From Nocardia amikacinitolerans NBRC 108937 (GTDB lineage Bacteria; Actinomycetota; Actinomycetes; Mycobacteriales; Mycobacteriaceae), in assembly GCF_001612615.1 (NCBI RefSeq), contig NZ_BDAU01000040.1, forward strand, positions 1 to 64,000: a stretch of 64,000 nucleotides of DNA. Reading direction: 5' to 3'. A program made the position numbers and the translations under genes. Each line of letters opens with the position of its first letter. Positions within the stretch are counted from its first letter, which is position 1. Shown one piece after another: positions 1-8,198 of this stretch. Under the pieces are notes generated by a model. It was not told the DNA's origin. It saw only the letters and a list, made by a program, of their open reading frames with translations, and did no database searches.

Positions 1-2
1 GC

Positions 3-98
3 CGACGAGTGAGGTGTGACGGCGGACCGAAGGCGACCGCCATCACCGGGCTAGGGGAACTCGGCGTGCAGTACGCGCTGCTGTGGGGCTCCGAGTGA
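3..98 (+). CDS. C-terminal end of an unrecognised protein (partial)
   Basis: The first bases read open in one plus-strand frame up to TGA at 96-98. They give about 31 residues ending in GPKATAITGLG...YALLWGSE. The open start at the window edge and a protein-like composition (a Gly/Thr loop followed by a hydrophobic strand) suggest the tail of a real gene entering from the left. I do not recognise the family. The next gene is convergent, so this would be the last gene of its transcript. Confidence 0.45.
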   Translation, partial: RRVRCDGGPKATAITGLGELGVQYALLWGSE

Positions 99-201
99 TT
101 CGGCCCGCGTCGGCGGCTCTGTGGGACAGCGAATCGGCCTCGGCGCGAAGGACGCGAAGGGTCGGCCGTCGACCATCCGCCGCCCAGTCACCACGGGAGG
201 A

Positions 202-1545
202 TCAGGCCGCCGCGGGCGCGGGCCGACCGCGATGCAGACCCTTGTAGTCGTAGTAGCGGGTGATGACCGCCCCGAGAACGAGCCCGATGACGAGCCCGGC
301 CAGCGTCATCCAGAAGCCTCGCGTCAGCCCGGCCGGTCCGCTGGAGTCGAAATACAGGATGGACCGGACGGCGAGGAACACCTGGTGCATCGGCTCGAAA
401 TGGGCCAGCCAGCCGAAGTATTTGGGCGTCGCCTCGATCGGCACCGTGCCGCCCGAGGAGGGCAGGCCGAGCACGATGAACAGGATCAGGTTCACCAGCA
501 GTCCCGCCGAGCCGATGGCCGCGAGGATGGACAGGCCGGTGATGCCGACCGCGATGATCGCGAACGCGCTGTAGAGGAACAGCGTCAGCGGATCGTCGAT
601 CGGCATGCCGAGCGCCCTGGCCACCAGCATGTAGATCAACGAGACGACGCTGCCCATGAGAATCATCACGCCCCACTTGATCAGCAGTGTCTTGAACCGG
701 GAGATCGGAGTGGGCGGGAAGTGCACGTACCACGGCCCGTACTCGGTGGGCACGAAGCCGAGGTTGGCGTCCACCATGGTGTGGATCGTCATCGAACCGA
801 TCACGCCCGCGAGCAGCAGCAACAGCGCGTAGAAGAACGCGGTGAGACCCTGACCGGTGTTGCTCGGCAGCGGACGGTACTCCTCGACGATCAGTTGCAG
901 CGGGCTGGCCAGCGCGATGCGGGTGGCGCCGCTGAGCTCGGGCGCCTGCCCGCCTTCCGGCGCGGTGAGCTGGGCCTGCACCTGCCGGGTCAGCTCCTCG
1001 CCGACCTGCTTGTTCACCTCGGGGAACGCTCTGTCGCCGACGCGGACGACGATCGAGGAGGCGTAGGTGCCGGCGCGCGGGTTGGTCTGGAGCGTGATGA
1101 TGGGCTGCTCGATATCGCCGGGCACCACGCTGCCGACGCCGAGAATGCCGAGCCGCTTGCTGAAGTCGCTGGGAATTATGATCGCGCCGTAGACCTTGCC
1201 GGACTGCATCTGCCGCTCGGCCTCGCTGATCCCGACGACCCGCAGATCGATCTGGTCGGCGGGTACGGATTTACGCAGCCCGTCGGCCACTTGATCGCCG
1301 AAATTCACTCGGCGCTCCTGGCCCGGTGGGCCGAACGTCTCGCCGACATCCTGGTTGACCAGGGCGATCGGGAAGTCGTGCAGGTTCTCCTCTGGATCGA
1401 CCACATAGGCCAGGTACATGATCCCGAGCAGGGTGGTCAGCAAGGTGAGCACGATCATGGGCGCGCCGACCATGCGCAGTAGCGAACGGCGGTCGAGCCG
1501 TCTAGCGTTCGGATCCGTCCCGCCGGTGCTGTCCGTAGTCGCCAC
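202..1545 (-). CDS. DUF3533 / YhgE-Pip-type ABC-2-like membrane protein
   Basis: This 447-residue protein starts at GTG. A short polar N-terminus precedes one membrane helix (about residues 27-50). A long extracytoplasmic part follows (about 50-230), containing PIALVNQDVGE and AIIIPSDFSK. At least five further helices fill the C-terminal half (about 235-430). This is the architecture of DUF3533/YhgE-Pip proteins, which resemble the membrane part of ABC-2 exporters and are linked to drug or lipid export; no ATPase gene is adjacent. The protein is divergent from purF. Substrate and partners cannot be read from the sequence. The family call is good, the function unknown. Confidence 0.8.
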   Translation of the reverse strand: MATTDSTGGTDPNARRLDRRSLLRMVGAPMIVLTLLTTLLGIMYLAYVVDPEENLHDFPIALVNQDVGETFGPPGQERRVNFGDQVADGLRKSVPADQIDLRVVGISEAERQMQSGKVYGAIIIPSDFSKRLGILGVGSVVPGDIEQPIITLQTNPRAGTYASSIVVRVGDRAFPEVNKQVGEELTRQVQAQLTAPEGGQAPELSGATRIALASPLQLIVEEYRPLPSNTGQGLTAFFYALLLLLAGVIGSMTIHTMVDANLGFVPTEYGPWYVHFPPTPISRFKTLLIKWGVMILMGSVVSLIYMLVARALGMPIDDPLTLFLYSAFAIIAVGITGLSILAAIGSAGLLVNLILFIVLGLPSSGGTVPIEATPKYFGWLAHFEPMHQVFLAVRSILYFDSSGPAGLTRGFWMTLAGLVIGLVLGAVITRYYDYKGLHRGRPAPAAA

Positions 1546-1643
1546 GAAGGGACGGTACCGCCGCGGCCGTGGGATTTCGGGTGATCGACACGGTGATTGC
1601 TACCGGGATGCGGTGGCCGTGATCGCGATCGAATTTTCACCCG

Positions 1644-1687
1644 TAGAATGACTGGTGCCCCCAGCCCGCCCGAACAGGGAGCAAACG
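1644..1687 (+). promoter_or_regulatory. Candidate purF promoter and ribosome binding site
   Basis: TAGAAT at 1644-1649 fits the actinobacterial -10 pattern TANNNT. An AGGGAGC ribosome binding site lies just before the GTG at 1688, which decides that start over the upstream in-frame codon at 1655. No clear -35 is visible. A palindromic GATCGCGATC lies just upstream, at about 1621-1630. Confidence 0.5.
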
Positions 1688-3268
1688 GTGACCAACGCCG
1701 AAGTGCCGGTGCAGAACCTCGCAGCCACCCCCGATGAGGACGAGAACGAGCCACGCGAGGAGTGTGGTGTCTTCGGTGTCTGGGCGCCGAGCGAGGACGT
1801 GGCCAAGCTCACGTATTACGGCCTCTATGCGCTGCAACACCGCGGTCAGGAGGCGGCGGGCATCGCGGTCTCGGACGGTCAGCAGATCTTGGTCTTCAAG
1901 GATCTCGGGCTGGTCTCGCAGGTGTTCGACGAGCAGACGCTGGCCGCCATGCCCGGCCACATCGCCGTCGGCCACTGTCGTTACTCCACCACCGGCGGTG
2001 TGACGTGGGAGAACGCGCAGCCGATCTTCCGCACCACCGCGGTCGGCTCCGGACTCGCGCTGGGACACAACGGCAACCTGGTCAACACCGCCGAATTGGC
2101 AAGCCGGGCACGGGAACTCGGACTGATCGGCAACCCGGTCTCCGGCGGCCGCCCGCAGCCGGTCGGCGCGACCTCGGACTCGGACGTGATGACCGCGCTG
2201 CTGGCGCACGCCGCCGCGGACTCCAGCATCGAGCAGGCGGCCATGAAGCTGCTTCCGACGCTGAAGGGCGCGTTCTGCCTGACCTTCATGGACGAACACA
2301 CCTTGTACGCGGCGCGCGACCCGCACGGCGTGCGTCCGCTGTGCCTCGGCAGGCTCGAGCGTGGCTGGGTCGTTGCCAGTGAGACGGCGGCCCTGGACAT
2401 CGTCGGCGCGGCCTTCGTGCGCGAGATCGAACCGGGCGAACTGCTGGCGATCGACGCCGAGGGCGTTCGCTCCATGCGCTTCGCCAACCCCGAGCCCAAG
2501 GGCTGCGTCTTCGAGTACGTGTACCTGGCCAGGCCCGACTCCACCATCGCGGGCCGCTCGGTGCACGCCACCCGTGTCGAGATCGGCCGCAGGCTGGCCA
2601 AGGAGCATCCGGTCGAGGCCGACCTGGTGATCCCGGTGCCGGAATCGGGCACCCCGGCCGCCGTCGGTTACGCGCAGGGCTCCGGCGTGCCCTACGGGCA
2701 GGGCCTGATGAAGAACGCCTACGTCGGCCGTACCTTCATCCAGCCGAGCCAGACGATTCGTCAGCTCGGCATCCGGCTGAAGCTGAACCCGCTGCGCGAG
2801 GTGATCCGCGGCAAGCGGCTCATCGTGGTGGACGACTCGATCGTGCGCGGCAACACCCAGCGCGCCCTGGTGCGGATGCTGCGCGAGGCGGGCGCGGTGG
2901 AGATCCACGTCCGGATCGCCTCGCCGCCGGTGAAGTGGCCCTGCTTCTACGGCATCGACTTCGCCTCGCGCGCGGAGCTGATCGCCAACGGCGCGGGCGC
3001 CGACGACAGCTACGACGACATGGTCGAGAACGTGCGCCGCTCGATCGGCGCCGACACTCTCGGCTACATCTCCACCGAAGGCATGATCGCCGCCACCGAG
3101 CAGCCGCGCACCCGCCTGTGCGCCGCCTGCTTCGACGGCGACTACCCGATCCCGCTGCCCCAGGAAGCCTCGATCGGCAAGAACCTGCTCGAGGGGATGC
3201 TGACTGGTCAGCCGGAATCGGTGCTGCTGGGTGAGAACGCCAACGCGAGCGCCCTGAGCAGGCCCTGA
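1688..3268 (+). CDS. purF: Amidophosphoribosyltransferase (PurF)
   Basis: PurF catalyses the committed step of purine synthesis: PRPP plus glutamine gives phosphoribosylamine. From the GTG start the protein has 526 residues. A short N-terminal extension of about 25 residues precedes the nucleophilic Cys in EECGVFGVW, so maturation by propeptide cleavage is expected as in the Bacillus-type enzymes. The glutaminase domain fills the first half. The PRPP-binding motif VVDDSIVRGNT lies in the second. Cysteines in CVFEYVYLARP, CFYGID and LCAACFDGDYP match the Fe-S-containing class. In mycobacteria purM follows directly; here four transporter genes lie between them. Confidence 0.96.
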   Translation: MTNAEVPVQNLAATPDEDENEPREECGVFGVWAPSEDVAKLTYYGLYALQHRGQEAAGIAVSDGQQILVFKDLGLVSQVFDEQTLAAMPGHIAVGHCRYSTTGGVTWENAQPIFRTTAVGSGLALGHNGNLVNTAELASRARELGLIGNPVSGGRPQPVGATSDSDVMTALLAHAAADSSIEQAAMKLLPTLKGAFCLTFMDEHTLYAARDPHGVRPLCLGRLERGWVVASETAALDIVGAAFVREIEPGELLAIDAEGVRSMRFANPEPKGCVFEYVYLARPDSTIAGRSVHATRVEIGRRLAKEHPVEADLVIPVPESGTPAAVGYAQGSGVPYGQGLMKNAYVGRTFIQPSQTIRQLGIRLKLNPLREVIRGKRLIVVDDSIVRGNTQRALVRMLREAGAVEIHVRIASPPVKWPCFYGIDFASRAELIANGAGADDSYDDMVENVRRSIGADTLGYISTEGMIAATEQPRTRLCAACFDGDYPIPLPQEASIGKNLLEGMLTGQPESVLLGENANASALSRP

Positions 3269-3291
3269 CACCCCGCCTGCGACGGGCTCGA

Positions 3292-3467
3292 CTTCGCAGA
3301 CCTTTCGTACGGTTCGCAGCGGTTGCGACCTCTGCGAGGCGTGCGAAACCTCTGCGGGGAACGCCCGGTTCGATTGCGCAGTGACGGTAGGCGAGCCCGC
3401 GCGGTCTGTCGTGAATCCCAACGCCGGGCCTCGCAGGCCTTCCGCACGGTTCGCAGCGCCTGCAACC
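3292..3467 (+). repeat. Degenerate direct repeat in the purF-transporter spacer
   Basis: Two roughly 39-base copies, at about 3292-3330 and 3429-3467, share the core ACGGTTCGCAGCG and the ending TGC(A/G)ACC, with about seven mismatches. They lie in a 555-base spacer (3269-3823) with no convincing gene. The spacer is long enough to hold the transporter promoter, but I cannot point to one with confidence. Confidence 0.5.
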
Positions 3468-3823
3468 GCGGTGAAGCGTCGGAAGACTCTGCGAGGACTG
3501 TGGCGGTTGCTGATTTCAGCGCGTGGTTTGGTGAACAGCCGAAATGGGTACCGGCACAACGGTGTCCGTGGGTGTGACGTGGCCTGCTCGAGACGCTGCG
3601 ATCTCGATCTTTCCGCGCACCTGGACATATGACCGGGCGATGCCGGTGCGGCCGTGCATGGTTCGCAACGGGCGATGACAGCCCGGTGATTTTTCTTTGA
3701 AAACGCAATGTGCCGGAAATGGTTCGTGGGTACGGTCGCCAGCTATATCGAAAGTTCACCGCGTCCGGACCGGGCCTGTGATCCAGGTATCGCGGTGCGG
3801 CGCGCTCGAAGAAGTGGGGCCGG

Positions 3824-5443
3824 ATGATGAGGGTTTCGAGGACGCCGGGCGGGCGTAGGCGAGCGAAAGGCATTGCGGCGGTTGGGCTCGTTGCGCTGGT
3901 CGCGTCGGTGCTCGCGGGTTGCGGATCCGGACGGACGGGCGAGGGCGGTGACGGCGACGGGTTGATCGTCGGCACCACCGACAAGATCTTCTCGCTGGAT
4001 CCGGCCGCCGCCTACGACAACGGATCGCTGGTCGCGGAGACGCAGATCTACCAGTACCTGCTGAATTTCGCGCCCGGCGACCCCACCCCGAAACCGGACG
4101 CCGCCGAGAAGTGCGAGTTCACCACGCCGACGGTCTACACCTGCACCTTGCAGGCGGGATTGAAGTTCGCCAACGGAAATCCGTTGACCGCCAACAGCGT
4201 CAAGTTCTCCTTCGACCGCATGCTCGGCATCAACGACCCGAACGGTCCCGCCTCGCTGCTCGGCAATCTGGAGAAGACCGATGTGGTCGACGAGCGCACC
4301 GTCGCCTTCACGCTGAAGGTCGCCAACGACCAGACCTTCCCGGCCATCCTGCCCACGCAGGCCGGGCCGATCGTGGACGAGCGCGTGTTCCCCGCCGACA
4401 AGGTGATGGCCGACGAGGACGTTGTTCGCGCCAAGGGCTACTCCGGCCCGTACACGATCACCAGCTACGACAAGAACAAACTCGTCGAGTACCAGGCGTA
4501 TCCGGAGTACCGCGGCATCCTCGGCACCCCGAAAACGCCGCGCATCTCGGCGAAGTACTACGCGACCACCGACAACCTGAAGCTCGACCTGCAGAGCGGC
4601 GCGATCGACGCGGGCTACCGCTCGCTGACGCCGACCGACATCGAGGGGCTGCGCGCCAGCGACAAGGTCAAGGTGCTCGACGGTCCCGGCGGTGAGTTGC
4701 GCTACATCGTCTTCAACATGAACACCATGCCCGGCGGTACGCCGGAGCAGAAGCTGGCGGTGCGCAAGTCGATCGCGTCGTCGCTGGACCGGGTCGCGCT
4801 CGCTCGCGACGTATACAAGGACACCTACGTGCCCGCGTATTCGTCCGTCCCGCAGGGCATTCCGGGCGCGGCGGAACCGTTCAAGGAGATCTACGGCGCC
4901 GGTCCGAACAAGGACGCTGCCGCGAAATTCCTCGCCGACGCGGGCGTCGCGACGCCGGTGGAGCTCAACCTCCAGTACAACCCCGACCACTACGGCTCCA
5001 GCAGCGCGGAGGAATACAAGGCGATCAAGACGCAGCTGGAGGCCACGGGCCTGTTCCGGGTGAACCTGCAATCCACGGAATGGGTTAGCTACCAAAGGGA
5101 ACGGGCGCGCGACGCCTACCCGCTGTACCAGTTCGGTTGGTTCCCCGACTTCCCGGACCCGGACAACTACCTCTCGCCGTTCTTCGGCCCCAACAACTTC
5201 CTCCAGTCCCACTTCGAAGACCCCGGCATCACCGCGCAATTGGTCGGTGAGGCGACCCAGCCGGACAAGGACCGCAGGCTCCAGCAGATCCAGCAGGTGC
5301 AGCGCGACCTGGCGCAGAACTTCCTGCCGATCGTTCCGCTGTTGTCCGGCAAGCAGATCGGCGTGGCGGGCAAGGACGTCCAGGGCATGGAGCAGACGCT
5401 GGACCTGTCGTTCAAGTTCCGCTACACGGTCCTGAGCAAGTGA
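3824..5443 (+). CDS. ABC transporter substrate-binding lipoprotein, peptide/nickel family (SBP_bac_5)
   Basis: This 539-residue extracytoplasmic solute-binding protein has an N-terminal signal with a basic start, a hydrophobic stretch and the lipobox LAGC near residue 33. It should therefore be membrane-anchored through a lipidated Cys. The family-5 body contains LDPAAAYDNGSL near the start, NPLTANSVKFSFDRML in the middle and a C-terminal segment naming many aromatic ligand-pocket residues. It is the first gene of a compact operon with two permeases and a fused ATPase, so it should deliver an oligopeptide or similar ligand. The ligand cannot be deduced. Confidence 0.92.
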   Translation: MMRVSRTPGGRRRAKGIAAVGLVALVASVLAGCGSGRTGEGGDGDGLIVGTTDKIFSLDPAAAYDNGSLVAETQIYQYLLNFAPGDPTPKPDAAEKCEFTTPTVYTCTLQAGLKFANGNPLTANSVKFSFDRMLGINDPNGPASLLGNLEKTDVVDERTVAFTLKVANDQTFPAILPTQAGPIVDERVFPADKVMADEDVVRAKGYSGPYTITSYDKNKLVEYQAYPEYRGILGTPKTPRISAKYYATTDNLKLDLQSGAIDAGYRSLTPTDIEGLRASDKVKVLDGPGGELRYIVFNMNTMPGGTPEQKLAVRKSIASSLDRVALARDVYKDTYVPAYSSVPQGIPGAAEPFKEIYGAGPNKDAAAKFLADAGVATPVELNLQYNPDHYGSSSAEEYKAIKTQLEATGLFRVNLQSTEWVSYQRERARDAYPLYQFGWFPDFPDPDNYLSPFFGPNNFLQSHFEDPGITAQLVGEATQPDKDRRLQQIQQVQRDLAQNFLPIVPLLSGKQIGVAGKDVQGMEQTLDLSFKFRYTVLSK

Positions 5444-6549
5444 AGTCGGAGGGGACCGGGCCCGCGGCGATCGCGCCGCGGGCCCGGCGATTCGCGCTGC
5501 CCCGGCGGGCGGCGGGCGGGGATTCGCGCGGGCTCGCCCTCGCCAGATACCTGGGCGTACGGCTGCTGCTCATCCCGGTGACGGCCTGGATCCTGGTGAC
5601 CGCCGTGTTCTTCATGATGCGGGTGATCGGCGATCCGATCGAAGCCGCGCTCGGCGGGCGGCTGCCACCGGACCAGATCGAACAGCGGCGCGAGGCGGCC
5701 GGGCTGAACCGGCCGATCCTGGTGCAGTACTGGGAATACCTGTCCGGCCTCGCGCGCGGCGACTTCGGGCAGACCCAGGACCACCGGATGGTCGCCGACA
5801 TCATCGCCACCCGCGGTGCGGCAACCTTGGAACTGGTGTGCTGGGCGCTGCTTGTCGCCTTCGCCATCGGCGTCCCGCTCGGCAGATACGCTGCAACTCA
5901 CCGGGATTCGGCGAGCGACGCCGCGCTGCGGCTGTTCGCCATCCTGGCCTACGCCGCGCCGGTGTTCTTTGTCGGACTGTTGCTCAAGCTGTTGTTCGCG
6001 GTGCGGCTCGGCTGGTTGCCGGTCTCCGGGCGGGCCAGCGCCGACGTCGAATTGCGGCTACAGCACGTTTCGCCGAAGACCAACATCATGGTGGTCGACG
6101 CGATCCTCTACGGCGACAACGCCTATCTGCTCGATGTGCTGAAACACGCTGTGCTGCCTGCTATCGCGCTCGGCCTGCTGACGGCGGGGGTGTTCCTGCG
6201 GCTGGTCCGGATCAACCTCATCCAGACCTTGCGCAGCGACTACGTCGACGCGGCACGGGCGCGCGGGCTGTCCGCGCGGGTGGTGACCGGCCGACATGCC
6301 GTGCGCAACGCCATGATTCCGATCGTCACCGTGATGGGCATGTACATCGCCATGATGCTGGGCGGCGCGGTGCTCACCGAGATGACCTTCGAGTGGAAGG
6401 GTCTCGGCTTCGAGCTCGCGGAATACCTCAAGGCTCGCGACTTCATGGCGGTGCAGGGCATCGTCGCGTTCATCGCGCTCGTCGTCGCGGTGATGAGTTT
6501 CGTGGTGGATGCCCTTGTCGCACTGATCGATCCGAGGGTGAGGTTCTGA
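5440..6549 (+). CDS. ABC transporter permease, DppB/OppB type
   Basis: This inner-membrane permease has 369 residues. Its GTG start overlaps the stop of the binding-protein gene (GTGA), which implies translational coupling. After about 35 polar residues come a first helix (RLLLIPVTAWILVTAVFF), the DppB-type periplasmic segment with PILVQYWEYLSGLARGDFG, and a C-terminal five-helix core. The core carries the ATPase-contact loop around DYVDAARARGLSARVV. It pairs with the next gene to form the channel. Confidence 0.93.
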   Translation: MKSEGTGPAAIAPRARRFALPRRAAGGDSRGLALARYLGVRLLLIPVTAWILVTAVFFMMRVIGDPIEAALGGRLPPDQIEQRREAAGLNRPILVQYWEYLSGLARGDFGQTQDHRMVADIIATRGAATLELVCWALLVAFAIGVPLGRYAATHRDSASDAALRLFAILAYAAPVFFVGLLLKLLFAVRLGWLPVSGRASADVELRLQHVSPKTNIMVVDAILYGDNAYLLDVLKHAVLPAIALGLLTAGVFLRLVRINLIQTLRSDYVDAARARGLSARVVTGRHAVRNAMIPIVTVMGMYIAMMLGGAVLTEMTFEWKGLGFELAEYLKARDFMAVQGIVAFIALVVAVMSFVVDALVALIDPRVRF

Positions 6550-8198
6550 TGACCGCACCGGAATTGGTGACCGAACCCAGCGCGGCGCTCGCACCGAATC
6601 GCCGGGGCCGGTTCGGCCTGCGGCTGTTCTCGATGACCGCGGGCATGCAGCGCGTCACGCTGATCCTCGGCCTGCTGTTGATCGCCGGGTTCCTCTTCGT
6701 CGCGCTGTTCGCACCGCTGCTCGCGCCCTACGGGCTGGCCCAGACCACCGAGAACGGTGTGGGTTTCGGCCAGTACCAACCGCCTTCGGCGCAGCACTGG
6801 TTCGGCACCACCGTCGCGCAGGAGGACGTGTTCTCCCGGGTGCTCTACGGTGCGCGGACGGCGCTGTGGGTGATCGTGGTGTCGCTGGTGCTCTCGCTCT
6901 TCGTCGGTGTGCCGCTCGGGCTGGTCTCCGGGTATGTGGGGCGTTGGCCGGACCGGGTGCTGGTGACCGTCATGGACGCGCTGTACGCGTTTCCGACCCT
7001 GCTGCTGGCGATCGTGGTGTCCATCGTGGTCTCCGGCGGCGAGTCCAGCGGGTTCGGTGGCGTGCTCTCCGCGGCCGTGGCGATCACGACCATCTTCGTG
7101 CCGCAGTACTTCCGGGTGGTGCGCAACGCCACCGTCGCGGTGAAGCAGGAGCCGTACGTGGACGCCGCGCGGGTCACCGGCGCGTCCACGGCGCGAATCC
7201 TGTTCCGGCACATACTCGCCAACGTCACCCAGTCGCTGCCGGTGATCGTCACGCTCAACGGCGCCGAGGCGATCCTGACCCTGGCCGGGCTCGGCTTCCT
7301 CGGCTTCGGCATCGAGTCCACCCAGGCGGCGGAATGGGGATTCGACCTGAACAAGTCGCTGGCGGCGGTGTCCAACGGAATCTGGTGGACAGCGGTCTTT
7401 CCCGGCACCGCCATCGTGCTCGTCGTGCTCGGGATGACGCTGGTCGGCGAGAGCTTGAACGAGGTGCTCAACCCGCTGCTACGCACCCGGCGCACCGCGG
7501 CGCCGGTCGCGGTGGGGAGTGATGTGGTGGTCGGCGCGACCGGAGAGCCGGAGATGCCGGTCGCAGAGGTCGAACCGGACGTCGACCTGTCCGGAACCGG
7601 AGCCGAATCATCGCCGGACGGCGAGCCTCCGGAAACGAACGACGGTGGCGGGTCTGCGTTGGAGGGTGTTTCGGCGGTGCCGGGCGGCGGTGCTGGATCT
7701 GCACCGGACAGCGATCCGATGGCGGCGGATGAGGATGCCGGATTTGCGCGGGAGGGTGTTTCGGCGGTGCGGCGCGGTGGTGCCGGACACGCGCCGGACG
7801 GTGCTCCGGTGGCGGCGGATAAGGGTGCCGGGTTTGCGCGAGAGGGTGTTTCGGCGGTGCCGGGCGGCGGTGCTGGATCCGCGCCAGACAGCGATTCGGT
7901 GGAGTCGGATGGCGGTGCCGGACACGCGCTGGACGGTGCTCCGGTGGCGGCGGATGAGGGTGCCGGGTTTGCGGGGGAGGGTGTTTCGGCGGTGCCGGGC
8001 GGCGGTGCTGGATCCGCGCCGGACAGCGATTCGGTGGAGTCGGAGGGCGGCGCCGGACACGCGCCGGACGGCGATCCGCTGGAGTCGGATGAGGGTGCCG
8101 GAGCTGCCCCGGGCGGCTATCCGGTGAAGCCGAAGGGCGGCGCCGAACCGGATGTGGGAGACAACGTTTCGAGTAGACGGGAGGGCGGTCATGCCTGA
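6549..8198 (+). CDS. ABC transporter permease, DppC/OppC type, with a long repeat tail
   Basis: The ATG at 6549 overlaps the preceding stop (ATGA). The protein has 549 residues, against about 300 usual for the family. Residues about 25-315 form a normal DppC permease: a first helix, FGTTVAQEDVFSRVLYGART, then a core containing the coupling segment EPYVDAARVTGAS. Residues from about 320 are hydrophilic. From about 372 to 536 they consist of 15-residue repeats built around GAG, such as EGVSAVPGGGAGSAP. The tail should lie in the cytoplasm by family topology. Its role is unknown. The gene ends eight bases inside the ATPase gene. Confidence 0.92.
   Translation: MTAPELVTEPSAALAPNRRGRFGLRLFSMTAGMQRVTLILGLLLIAGFLFVALFAPLLAPYGLAQTTENGVGFGQYQPPSAQHWFGTTVAQEDVFSRVLYGARTALWVIVVSLVLSLFVGVPLGLVSGYVGRWPDRVLVTVMDALYAFPTLLLAIVVSIVVSGGESSGFGGVLSAAVAITTIFVPQYFRVVRNATVAVKQEPYVDAARVTGASTARILFRHILANVTQSLPVIVTLNGAEAILTLAGLGFLGFGIESTQAAEWGFDLNKSLAAVSNGIWWTAVFPGTAIVLVVLGMTLVGESLNEVLNPLLRTRRTAAPVAVGSDVVVGATGEPEMPVAEVEPDVDLSGTGAESSPDGEPPETNDGGGSALEGVSAVPGGGAGSAPDSDPMAADEDAGFAREGVSAVRRGGAGHAPDGAPVAADKGAGFAREGVSAVPGGGAGSAPDSDSVESDGGAGHALDGAPVAADEGAGFAGEGVSAVPGGGAGSAPDSDSVESEGGAGHAPDGDPLESDEGAGAAPGGYPVKPKGGAEPDVGDNVSSRREGGHA
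7662..8156 (+). repeat. 45-base coding minisatellite in the permease gene
   Basis: About eleven in-frame copies of a 45-base unit encode 15 residues each, with a 90-base higher-order pattern. The string GGGTGTTTCGGCGGTGC begins at 7664, 7754, 7844 and 7979; these spacings are 90, 90 and 135 bases. Copies differ by substitutions but not by frame, so the array has grown by whole units. Confidence 0.88.

Noticed and set aside
121..1482. 453-codon frame opposite the DUF3533 gene
   Set aside because: Arg/His/Asp/Gln-rich with no fold, while the minus-strand protein has clear membrane helices and conserved blocks.
1637..3628. 663-codon open frame antisense to purF
   Set aside because: A by-product of high GC at third positions. 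Its protein is low-complexity His/Arg/Gln/Val and purF on the other strand is certain.
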